The notes below the pieces were generated by a model, which saw nothing but the letters and a program-made list of their open reading frames with translations, searched no databases and was not told where the DNA came from. Both the position numbers and the translations under genes were made by a program. 64,000 nucleotides of DNA from Eutreptiella sp. 'Long Island Sound 2002' (taxonomy: Eukaryota > Euglenozoa > Euglenophyceae > Eutreptiales > Eutreptiaceae), in contig OZ038392.1 of assembly GCA_964036045.1 (NCBI GenBank), positions 33,555,330-33,619,329 of the forward strand, in the 5' to 3' direction. The stretch's first letter is position 1, and each line of letters begins with the position of its first letter. Shown one piece after another: positions 1 through 10,400 of the stretch.

Positions 1-2527
1 CCCAGGAGGACCACCGAATCCTCTTGGGTGAGTTCTTTGCGGTCTGCCAGGAGAACCACACACGACTCAAGCTGGAGAAGTGTGAGTTCATGCAGGAGAC
101 CATGCAGTACCTGGGGTTTGACGTTGGCTATGGGTAGTGGACCCCAGCGGCCTCTAAGGCCAAACCCCTGATGGATGCCAAGGTGCGACACGAAGACCCC
201 AAGAAAGGACTTCATGATGTACGCAGTTTCATTGGGGCGTGCAACTTCTATCGCCGCCACATCAAGAACTTCACCTACACCAGCGCCGTACTGACGGACT
301 TGATCAAGAAGAGTACTACTTGGCGCTGGGGCCCACAAGAGCAACAAGCGTTTGACGAGCTCAAAGACAAGGTAGCCAACGCTAAGTGCTTGGGCGTGCC
401 TAGGGCACAAGGGGAGATTATCCTGGTGACCGACGCCAGCAATGTGGGCGGTGGTGGAACGTTGTTCCAATGGCAAGCACTAGAGAAGGAGGAGTTCGAC
501 TCGGCCATTTCCCAATGGGGGACGGAAGGTCTCAGCCGAGATGGAACCCTCAAGCACAGCTACCCTGACGACAAGTGGGTCCTAGTACCTCTGGGCCACT
601 GGAACTGGAAGTGGAACCAGGCCAGGGGGAACTACTCCACCTATGAGCAGGAATTGCTCGCGGGTATGCTGGTGCTATCCTCACAAGCACGACTGTTGGG
701 GAGTAACCCTGTGGTCTGGCTATGCGACCAAGAACCGGTCCGCAGTTTCCAGAAGGGTCCCACACCTGAGAAGGCCAAGCTACGACGTTGGTGGACCTAC
801 CTCAGTCAACTACGGCTGACGGTACACCATATCCAGGGAGTGAAGAACGAGTGTGCCGACTACATCAGCCGCAACAACTTCGACGCCCTGATTGGTGCCC
901 GGTCTGAAGCGCTGGCTAAGGAGGCGTTCAGCCGTATGGACGTACACCTGGACCTGAACATGACCATGATACGCCCCCTGGATGGACTCCAACAATCGGA
1001 GTACCTGAAGGAGTTCGGGGATATCTACAAGCGCCTGGAGAAACGCCTTGAACCCCTCCTGGTCAACCAGGACCAGTGGAAGAGGGACAAGAGCTACCTC
1101 TGGCACGAGGACCGTATTGTGGTGCCTAGTGACCGAGTCCCAGCGCTGCTGAAGTTGACCCATGAGTCCAGCGGTCATGTGGGTGCAGACCGTACCCTGA
1201 GGCTGTTCAAGCAGTGGTTCCACACTACGTGGACTGACGACCAACTGTGGAAGACCCTCCAGCCTATCGTGGACAAGTGCCCGTGCAGGTCCTGTAAACC
1301 AGGGGATATCAGGGACAGAGGTCTCTACTCGACCCTGCCCATCCCTCACTGTGCTAACAGTGTTCTATACGTGGACTACACGGAGATGCCGAAGTTCGGG
1401 GGCTATGATTTCGCCCTCGTGGTAACCTGTGGGTTGACCAGGTTTACCAGGGTGTTCCCATGTACCAAGCACATTACTGGGGAGGAGACTATCAAGATAC
1501 TCCTGGAGGAGTGGTTTTGTGTCTATGGGGCGCCCAAGGAGATGAACTCCGATGAGATACTGGCTGGTACAAGAGGGTCCTGAGATCCCTCAATGTCCAG
1601 GTGTCTACGGGGATTCCCTACTCTCACACGAGCAACCCCCTATGTGAGCGACAGATCCGTGTCCTGAAGGAGAACGTACGGACATGGTGCAAAACTGAAC
1701 GCACCAGAGACTGGGTGAGACTACTCCCCGTCATATCCTTGATGATGAACTCCCAAGAGAGTTCGGCTACTGGCTACTCGCCCCATGAGCTATTCCTCGG
1801 GCGCCCGGCATGGTTCCTACATGCCCCCTATCCAGAGGACACCCACTCTTCTGTGGGTGAATGGGTCCAAGAGCAACAAGCGAAGGTGGACAAGGCCAAG
1901 GCTATGCTCCAGAGAGTGAGGGAGCGTCAGTGGAACAAGAAGAACAAGCACCGAGTACCGGCCACCTACCAAGAGGGGGACTGGGTGCTGGTGCACCACA
2001 GTCGACTATCCGCCTGGCCACGCTCTACCAGCGATGACCCATACTTCGGGCCGTACAAGATTCTATCTGTGGACGGTCACCGTATCACTGTGCGGTGTTC
2101 TCCCCGACTAGGGGGGACCCTGGTGTGCGCTGCTCAACACCTGAAGCGCTACCATGATCCTGAAGACCTCTGTGGGGAGGAGTGGGAGCTGAACGACGAG
2201 GAAATCGCCGCTCTGGACCTACAAGGGGCTGCCAGCCCTATGGAAGTTGAAGGTGAACTCCCCGACATGAACGCCGAGGAGATGGCTAAGGAGGGCTTCT
2301 ACCTGGTGAAGTCTGTCCTACGCCACCGCTATCGCCAGGGTTGGCGCTTCCTCACCCTCTGGGAAGGGTTTGGAGTCGAAGAGGCCACCTGGGAGCCCTT
2401 CTCTGCATTTGTTGTACCTGAGGGACGCCTAAACTCAGTTCTGGTTGACTACTTGTCCCAGAACAACCTTGGTGAGTTGCTGAGGCTCGCTGAGACGCTT
2501 GCCTCCAAGACTAAAGCTAGGGACTGA
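1..2527 (+). pseudogene. A1 pol 3' part: end of RT, RNase H, integrase, chromodomain (broken)
   Basis: Read against the A3 copy, this is the C-terminal half of a Ty3/gypsy-type Pol. It contains the end of RT, RNase H (TDAS near 430, STYEQELLA near 640, LCDQEPV near 720), the integrase zinc-binding region (KCPCRSCK near 1280), the integrase core (YVDYTEMP near 1370; CERQ near 1640), a GPY-type motif (YFGPYKI near 2045) and a chromodomain (ATWEPFSAF near 2385). Two lesions are visible. TAG at 135-137 replaces the Trp codon seen in A3. Near 1553, 19 bp are missing relative to A3 just after the second integrase acidic motif (NSDE), shifting the frame. The stop codon is at 2525-2527. Confidence 0.92.
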
Positions 2528-4514
2528 ACCTTACCCTTACCTGCCAAAGCGTATGTCCGAGTGTGCTAGTCCTAAGGTCCTGAGAGCAAGCCGCAGAAGT
2601 GGTGTCCTAATTATACCCAAGTCTGCGCCCTTGCCAAACCTGGAGGGTTGGCTTATTGATGCCACGGGGTACGCCCCGGGTCTCCCCTCCCCTAAGCGCC
2701 CAATTTCTGTGCTGGCGCAAAACCTTGGGGGAATACCCAGCGTACTAATCCAGGTATTGTTTTCCCTACCTATCTGTCTACTACAAGGAGGGGTGGCCAA
2801 AAGCTATGAAGGCATGAAAACGCCGTTTTGCTATGTGGCCAAAACACTGACCTAACCACTGCCACAGCCCACCAACCCTGCTAAAATTGCAGGAAACGGG
2901 TGGGACAGTGACACACGCACTACAGGTCCTACACACCCTACAGTGGCACCATCCTGGTGGGCGAGCACTGGGGCAACTGGCTCAAGCCCCCACGCAGGAC
3001 TACCACTCCTACACGCACACTCTACTGGGCGTTGCGAAGGCAAAGGTGTCGTGGGTCCTAGCGACCCTCCTGTGAAATGACAAGAGAACACAGCGCTGCT
3101 AAGCAACTGTGGCCTAACAGGGGACGCCACAACGCGTTTCCCCTGCTAGGGCTTGGTGGGAAGAGGTGCTCTTGCGTGCACGGCGCAGATGTCGATGAAG
3201 TCGGACTCCCTGCTCTGCCGCAGGCAGAGGCGGAGTTACTTGTTTGTGTGATCTGCGCCCTTGTTTAGCAGGGCATAAAAAAATGCTGCTTCACCAATCA
3301 CCCTACCTGCCCACCTGTAAAACAAAGGCAAATCAAAGGGCGTTTGCGGCGGAGGAACCAAGCCACACTCCAGGTATTATACCCTTCTCAGTGTGACCTA
3401 TAATACACTGTCCGCAAACACGCTGGAAGACCAGCTACCCTTGTCAAGCAAGCAAGCGTTAAGGGACTCCTCAGGTTCTCTTAAAGAACGTACCGAGGAG
3501 CCCCTGGGTAGCCTAAACAAGGTTTACCGTGCGCACTTCGCGTGGCCTACCCTTTAATGCGTGTGTGCATGCACGAGTATGCGCGACGTTGTTGGGCAAA
3601 CCTGCCCATCTCTTCACCAATCACGACTCCACCAGGGGGTGGCCCCGCCTGGGCTTACTCACCTTACCTACCGCTGGGAGAGAGAGCAAGTGAGGGGCGC
3701 ACGCGAAGAACGTTGCTATGCACTTGTGTGTATGTCTAATCACCCTGATCTGACCGCTAATCATCTGCAATCTTTCTAATCAATCCCTCTATCGCGTCCT
3801 ATCGTTGTTAGCGCTGCTACAAGACTCGTTCACGGAGACACGAGACGAGCAATGTGTATGCGGCATACGAGACGAGCATACCTGTAGTTTCTACCTGATT
3901 CATTGAAGTCTTTTTCGTTGATTGTCGAATTCTTGAATTTTCGAATCTTCTATTAGTGTGGGTGGAATCTGTATGTTTATTTATTAATGTGTGTCTCGTC
4001 ATTTTCAAGACTACGTGAGACATACGTTTATAATTCCATTATTTCTCCATTTTCCGGCGCTTCGCTAGGAGCCGCTCCTGCGCGCCGCCTTTTTATGCGT
4101 ATGAATTTCTGGATTTAAAAAATCCAGAGATGACTATAATTTCTATAAAAATGTGCTTCTGATGCACAATTGGATTCTGCTCAGGTGTGTCGTTTCAGAA
4201 AAATTCTACGCCGTCATTTGACGGATTTTGGTGTCATCCCTTCGTTTTTGCGTGGATTCGTCCATATTCCTCCCATTCCTGCCTCTGCAGATACCCACGC
4301 GCAGCCTCGCTGAGTAGGCCGTGTTCGGGCCGAAACGCAGGTGCCTGGAGAGACTGAGCAGAACCCAAGACCCCACCAAGGAGCAATTTAATTTTTTTGA
4401 GACTCCCTTCGCCCTAAGACAGGTCACAGGTCGCCAGCAGGTTTACGAGAACCCATGCGAGTGTGTATATTGTGTCTTGCGTTTGGGTTGTGTCGACGCT
4501 GCATCTTGGAGGGA
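2528..4514 (+). other. A1 3' noncoding region (left part) with conserved module
   Basis: No coding potential. It is colinear with the A3 sequence at 42797-44792 (reverse strand). Roughly 3060-3560 is strikingly similar to 13240-13750 of the other family, although the two families are well diverged in protein. It contains the inverted repeats listed separately. The sequence stops at 4514, where B2 is inserted, and resumes at 15689. Confidence 0.8.
3342..3500 (+). other. Predicted RNA structure in A1 3' region
   Basis: Three inverted repeats are visible. An outer stem pairs GTTTGCGG (3342-3349) with CCGCAAAC (3412-3419). Inside it GTATTATA pairs with TATAATAC across the segment CCCTTCTCAGTGTGACC. 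Downstream, 3467-3500 forms a stem CTCCTCAG/CCGAGGAG (one A-C mismatch) topped by GTTCT/AGAAC around CTTAA. The same elements occur in B2 (13534-13692) and A3 (reverse strand, about 43830-43990). Function is unknown; packaging, export or 3'-end formation are possibilities only. Confidence 0.6.
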
Positions 4515-5226
4515 GAGTAAGAAAAAGTCACTGCCATGTCTTTCTTGGAGGGCTGGATCCAGGCTAAGCCCCCCTTAAAACCCTTTGTTGATGCTAAGAC
4601 AAACTTAAGTGTTTTTATCTCTCTTTTGTTGCCTAAAGTACACTTTCTCAAAGTAACTAGGGTTGTGACCCTAGCCCCCCCATGAAGTTCACCCCTACCA
4701 CTCAACTGAGCGGAGGTACCTTCCTTCATGGAGGACATACCAAAATAAATCAGGCATTTCATGCTTGTTGGCCTTGGAGGTTAAGCCTAAGTGGTCTCCC
4801 ACCCCAAGACCCCTATACTCAATTGTTTCTACCACTTATTGTGGTCCTACTTTGTAACTGTTTCTGAATTCAGTTGCTTGGCCAAGTCATTTTCTGTGTG
4901 GTCATGACATCTATGCCCCTCAGTCCTAACCAGCACCATTTCACCCAAAGGAGTGCACATGAAGTGCCTAAAGCAACCTCTGAGGCTAGAGTCTGACCAA
5001 TTTTCATATAAAACCTTTTGTATTATTCATTTGTGATTGAATCTATGTGCATAAACTTGCTTTGTCTATCTGCAGCCCTTCTGTGTTACACTGGATTCCA
5101 AAACCAATCATTGATTCGATCCACATTCAGTCCTTGCTCTACTTGCTGCTTTGGTTTGGGGTTTTCAACTACAAAACCTGCAGGAATACATCAAAAGACC
5201 TAGGGCATAATTCAAGGACATCTTTC
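4515..5226 (+). repeat. B2 5' LTR
   Basis: 712 bp, matching 14977-15688 and, on the other strand, 17595-18297. It begins GAGTAAGAAAAAGTC and ends CATCTTTC, so it lacks the usual TG...CA ends. Its 3' limit is set where the two copies diverge: the primer-binding-like sequence follows here, but host (A1) sequence follows the 3' copy. Confidence 0.9.
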
Positions 5227-5245
5227 CGGTAGCAGAGACAGTCCC
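5227..5245 (+). promoter_or_regulatory. B2 primer-binding-site-like sequence
   Basis: CGGTAGCAGAGACAG follows the 5' LTR directly. The same position holds CGGTAGCAGAGGC in B4 and TGGTAGCAAGAGGC in A3. It resembles the TGGTATCAGAGC initiator-Met primer site of many LTR elements but differs at several bases, so the primer tRNA is not certain. Confidence 0.55.
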
Positions 5246-5308
5246 TTGTGACCTTTTGAATCGACCCTGAGAAGAAGTGCAGAACAAAAGCTCAACAACA
5301 AGTTCATC

Positions 5309-7483
5309 ATGTCCACGCCAAGCGTCAGGACCTGGCCTATCCGAACTGTCCAAGTACAAATGGGCAGCATGGCCCACCCAATGAGTGAACCACCACACCG
5401 AGCTCCACATCATCTCAGCGGCGCATCTGGGTCCCAAGGAGATCCAGAACGCAGAAGGGCGGAAGAGAATAAAGGCCTTACAACCGAGGCCTTAGCAGCA
5501 CACGGTGGAGACAGCTTCAGTCACCTCCACAGACGTGTGGCTGCTTCAGTATCAAGATCCAATTGTCCAGCTTCATCCTCAACTGCCATTGAAGGACCTG
5601 AGGAGTATGAGAAGCTGAAGATGAAGATGGATGAGTACATCATGCATGAGGAGTACTATAAATCCATCCGTGGGGAAGATGGAGAGGAGCCCTTGGCTGT
5701 AAATGGATCCAGACCACGTACAGATCTAGGGTCCTACGCACACTCTGGTCCTCCGTCCACTGCATCCCTGCCAAGACGACTAAGACCTGAGTATCCGACC
5801 CCAAGGGCTCCCGAAGTGGGCCCAACACGAGTCGAAGAACATCATCCAAGGCCAACCTACGGTGCCCTGGATCACACGGCCGAGCTGTTGGCCAATCTCC
5901 TGTCTGGATCAGAAGATCCAGATGTGACGGCCCTATCAGAGGCCATTAAGGCAAAGCTGGGTATTGCTGAACCCTTACCCAAGCCTGAGTTGCCCTCTCT
6001 CTCTCCAGGGCTGAGTACCCTGGCCGAAGATCTCAAGAGATCAAGGGTCTCAAGGCTGTTGCCAAAGGTCACCTGCCCCAGCCCCTTTCACCCCCGTGCC
6101 AGGACAGTGCCTATGGCTGATCTACAGGACGTGCCTGTCACAGAGAGTGAGAGAAGAGGACTGTCAGCCCTGGCCCCTCTTGCCGGCGTGTCGCCTACAG
6201 GCCTAACTCCGGGGGGTGGGAAGACGGGCAGACCAATCGCCCAGGCGAACATCCAGCTGGAACTGCCGGAGTTCGACCCCAAAAATCTGCCTGAATGGGC
6301 AGAAGAATTTGCAGAGTTCCTTTTGTTGACTGGCCAATCCCATGTGGATGTGGCCACCAAATGTTCACTGCTAAAACGCTCATGCAAAAAGAAATTTTTG
6401 CAAAAACAGGTCAAACAGATTGTGAAAACCTGTTCTACTTGGGCAGAGGTACTCCTGAGGTTAGAGAAAACATTCCCAGTCTATGAGACTGACCTCAGCA
6501 TACGCACACAGATCGAGGAGCTACCTATGCTCCCGGAGTTTCCATCCGCTGCGCGAATTTCTGAGTATGTGTGCGACATGGAGTACTTATTTTCGAGGAT
6601 GAACGTGGGCTCCTATGGAGCCACTGAGCCCCACCTGTGGCTCATGAGTAAGATCCCCCCACGTACGTGGGAAAATTGCCGCTCCACCTCTGAGAGGAAG
6701 AGCAGGACCCACTCGTACGATACACTGGTGGATCTCTTGATTGAGCTAGCTCTTGAGAGAGGGAATGACTCCCACATGGAGAAATTCCTCAAGAAGCATT
6801 TGGGACGAGGTGGTACCCCTACCCCCGAACGTGGCGAAGGGAAGGGGCATAAAAATCCCACTAACACCAACCAGGGAGGTGGTAAAGGGAGGGGCAACCT
6901 ACGTGCCATGAACGAGGTTCCAACTGATGCAGGCACACCCCCCCTGTTTTACTGCCGACCTGTCAATGACAAGGGGGGACCTTGTCATGCCTCTGACTGC
7001 GATCTCCGCAGTGGCTGTATGCTGCAGATGAAACGTCAGCAGCATACTAAAGATGGGAAAACTGTGACCCATCAGGACCACTTCAGGTGTACCATCACCT
7101 GTGGTTACTGTGGCAAACGTCGTCACTATGAGGACGAATGCCACATCAAGAAACGCGAGAGTGACAAACTCAAGCGTCAGGAGGCGGAGCGCCAGAAGAC
7201 CCAGACGCCCGCCAGAAATCCCCCGAATGGGGATAAAGGTAAAGGAGGTGGCAAGGGGGGTGGCAAAACTGGACCCCCTAACCCCCAGAGGCGCTCATCA
7301 GCGCCCGTTGCTACACCTACTCCTGCTGCCACACCCGCTCCTGCCGCAGGTGTCCCCCAGAAGCGCCCCCAAGGGGATAACGCTACCCCTGAGGGGAATA
7401 ATTCTAAGAAGAGGCGCTTGGCCTGGATGGCCAAGTCCCTCATGGCTGCAGGGGTGGATGTGAAATTCCCTGATGAGGAATAG
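5309..7483 (+). CDS. gag: B2 Gag polyprotein
   Basis: 724 residues, starting at the first ATG 82 bp after the LTR. The N-terminal third is Pro/Ser/Glu-rich. The central part (about 320-500) has the alpha-helical character of a retrotransposon capsid and aligns with A3 Gag (for example LPEF, WAEVL and YETDLSIR, where A3 has LPEF, FADVL and YETDLSIR). A CCHC zinc knuckle follows with C598, C601, H606 and C611 (CGYCGKRRHYEDEC). The tail is Gly/Lys- and Pro/Ala-rich. The product should package element RNA in virus-like particles. The stop at 7481-7483 overlaps the pol ATG by 11 nt; pol is in the +1 frame. Confidence 0.92.
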   Translation: MSTPSVRTWPIRTVQVQMGSMAHPMSEPPHRAPHHLSGASGSQGDPERRRAEENKGLTTEALAAHGGDSFSHLHRRVAASVSRSNCPASSSTAIEGPEEYEKLKMKMDEYIMHEEYYKSIRGEDGEEPLAVNGSRPRTDLGSYAHSGPPSTASLPRRLRPEYPTPRAPEVGPTRVEEHHPRPTYGALDHTAELLANLLSGSEDPDVTALSEAIKAKLGIAEPLPKPELPSLSPGLSTLAEDLKRSRVSRLLPKVTCPSPFHPRARTVPMADLQDVPVTESERRGLSALAPLAGVSPTGLTPGGGKTGRPIAQANIQLELPEFDPKNLPEWAEEFAEFLLLTGQSHVDVATKCSLLKRSCKKKFLQKQVKQIVKTCSTWAEVLLRLEKTFPVYETDLSIRTQIEELPMLPEFPSAARISEYVCDMEYLFSRMNVGSYGATEPHLWLMSKIPPRTWENCRSTSERKSRTHSYDTLVDLLIELALERGNDSHMEKFLKKHLGRGGTPTPERGEGKGHKNPTNTNQGGGKGRGNLRAMNEVPTDAGTPPLFYCRPVNDKGGPCHASDCDLRSGCMLQMKRQQHTKDGKTVTHQDHFRCTITCGYCGKRRHYEDECHIKKRESDKLKRQEAERQKTQTPARNPPNGDKGKGGGKGGGKTGPPNPQRRSSAPVATPTPAATPAPAAGVPQKRPQGDNATPEGNNSKKRRLAWMAKSLMAAGVDVKFPDEE

Positions 7484-10400
7484 GGGCGGCTCCGAAGAGG
7501 AGGACTTGGTTTTCTGGATCCTCGTGAAAATCGGGGATCAGGTTTTTCGAGCGGTGCTTGATACCGGTGCAACACTTTCCATAGTGGCCCGGCGCCTGCT
7601 TAAAACTTTCAGGAAAACTAAGACCGTGGCCATAAGAGTAGGGGATGGGCGTACCATCCACTCCTTGGGGGGGGTCGATGTGACCATATGTCTGGGCGAC
7701 GAAACCGTGACCCAACACTGCAGAGTGTTGGACACTGACGCCTTTGACATCGTCATTGGCACCAGCTTTCTAAGAAGGAACCCCCAGGTAAAAATGCTGT
7801 CCCTACAGCGTCCTTACTCTTTGCACTGCGACTTTGGCAGTGGGCTATTCTCCGTTCCTTTGGAGCTGTCAGGACGAAAAGAGTCTGGGCTGCGCTACGC
7901 AGCCAAGACGAACTATCGTACTGAAAACTACCAGCTGGCCTGTCATGTTCTCGAAAATGGACTGGCGGCCCTTCAGGTAAACCTGGATGAGATCCAGGTG
8001 GAATTGTTTGCGAGCCAACAACAGCACATCATGCAGTTGTACTGCTTGAAACAAATGAACAATGCTTTCCGTTTCTTCTGGAAAGCAATGGGCCTAGCGT
8101 ATGCTAACCCTGCCTTCTCCCTGCTCGCGAAGGTTCTAACCAAGATCGCTTATGAGGGAGGAAGGGTTGTTATGTGCACCCCTGACTGGGGTTGCTCTGG
8201 TGAACATGCTTACTGGCGCCGTATGCTAAATCTAATGACCGTGGGAAGAGTGCAACTCCCCAACGGCCCCATCTATGTGCCTGAGGACTCAGACACAGCT
8301 ATGCAGGCCCCTGAGTGGGCTAGTTTCCTGTCCATCATCGATGGATGTCTCAATCCTGTACCCCTGTGTGACCTGGACCAGGTGCTACTAAAAGAGGTCA
8401 TGGCCGAAAATCGTGGCCTGACCCTTTATGATCTCAAAAATCGATCTCCTGAGCACCTATCTGCCACACTTACAGGGTGTGAGTCTCGTGATGACTATCT
8501 GGAACCTGCAGCTGTAAAAGAGGATGCTGACGACCAACTGTCTGAGATTGCCAGCACTATTCCCTCTGTTGATCCCAGCTGTGTTGACCTAAAACATAGT
8601 GCTTTCCTGGCCCAGCTGTTGCTAGAGGAGGTAGATCTAGAGTCAACCTCTGAACCCGCTTCCTCTGTTGGGAAACCAGTGCTGCACATGCAGCCTGTGC
8701 ACACAAGTGAACCCGTGGCCCGGAGTTCTGATGCTCTGGCACGGCCTGCTGCTAATAACATGCCATTGTCTGAGCATGACACTCAAGAACTCCGACGGCT
8801 GTTGTACCTGAAGGCCGAAGGTATTGAGCGCCAAGAGCGGCTGCAATACCTCAGACAGACCTGGAAATACTCCATCTGGTCTGAGGAGGACGATGAGTCC
8901 TATACGCTGCCTGATCCTGAGATACCTCTAGTGTATTCTCTACACTATGGGCAGCAATGTCCCCCTGAGTGGAACGATGGTACTGTACCTGCCGAAACTG
9001 CTGATCGGCATAAAAAGAAAGAACATGGAAAAAGCAACCTCCATGCTGAGGAGGATTTCCTTCAGAAACTCGAGAGTCTTAACCTTGACCCCCGCCTGAA
9101 GAAACTGCTGATAACCTATGAGGAGGTGTTCGGCGCCTTGCCGCCTCCCCTTTCTTGTAAAAAACTGGTCCAGATGGACTTGAAATTGAAACCAGAATTC
9201 GAAAACACGCGAGTGAGGCGTCGTCCCTATCCCGCTCCACAGGAACAGGTTGAAGAAATCGAGCGCCAGATCCAAGAATGCATTGATGCTGGCTTCGTTG
9301 AAGAGTATAAACACGGGGACTATCCCCATCACTGCAGTCCCTGTTTCCTTGTTGCTAAACCAGGGTCGACTGCCCTACGTCTTGTTGTAGACTATGGTGA
9401 GGTCAACAAGAAAACCCAGAACCACTCAGGGAGTATTCCTAACATGGAAAACACCCTGGAGCGTATTGCCAAATGCAGGTATAAGACCAAAATGGACAAA
9501 CGCTCTGGTTTCTGGCAGGTTGACCTAACCGCCGCAGCTCAGGAGCTGCATGCCTTTATAACCCCTAAGGGTCGTGTCTTCAAGTGGAAGGTTATGCCTT
9601 TCGGGGTGGCTAATGCCCCAGCGCTCTTCCAGGAGCTTATGAACAAAATTTTGTACATACTGAGGCGCAGGCCTCTAGTACAAGAGTTGATTTCTCGGGG
9701 TGCAGAAATGGAGGCTCACATCGACGACGTGAGTTTGGGTACTAATACCAAAGAGGACCATGTCCTTCTCCTCCGTGAATTTTTCACTGTCTGTCAAGAA
9801 AACCATCTCCGAATCAAACTCGAAAAATGTGAGTTTATGAAAGAGGAGATGGAGTATTTGGGTTTCAACGTGGGGTATGGCTGGTGGAAACCAGCCGCAT
9901 CTAAGATGCAGCCCCTACAGGACATGCAGATTCGCGATGACCCTAAGAAGGGTCTACACGATGTGAGGAGTTTTGTGGGCGCCTGTAATTTCTATCGGCG
10001 TCACATCCACAATTTTACTTACTCCTCTGCACCCCTCACTGACCTGATCAAGAAAACTACTCCCTGGAGGTGGACCTCCAGAGAGGAAGAGTGTTTCCAG
10101 GAGTTGAAGAAGAAGATTGCCTCCTCCAACTGCCTGGGGGTGCCCCGCCCTGAGGGCGAGATAGTCCTGATCACTGACGCCAGTGATGTAGGCGGGGGAG
10201 GTACGATCTACCAATGGCGGGAGCTTAACCCCGCTGAACTAACCCACTGCCATTATCGTACTACAGGACTGAACCGTGATGGTTCGTTGAAACATGACTA
10301 TCCTACCAGTGAGTGGCGACTGGTGCCACTGGGACACTGGAATTGGAAATGGAACCAAGCGCCTTCCAACTACAGCACCTATGACCAGGAACTCCTGGCC

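Noticed and set aside
810-1349. 179-codon ORF antisense to A1 pol (and its twin at 45990-46529 in A3)
   Set aside because: It is the reverse strand of the integrase/RNase H region; the two copies match only because the elements do, and no protein family is recognisable.
4424-4762. ORFs recurring in LTR regions (also 14961-15224, 4682-4867, 15144-15329)
   Set aside because: They recur because they lie in the two family B LTRs; no coding signature.
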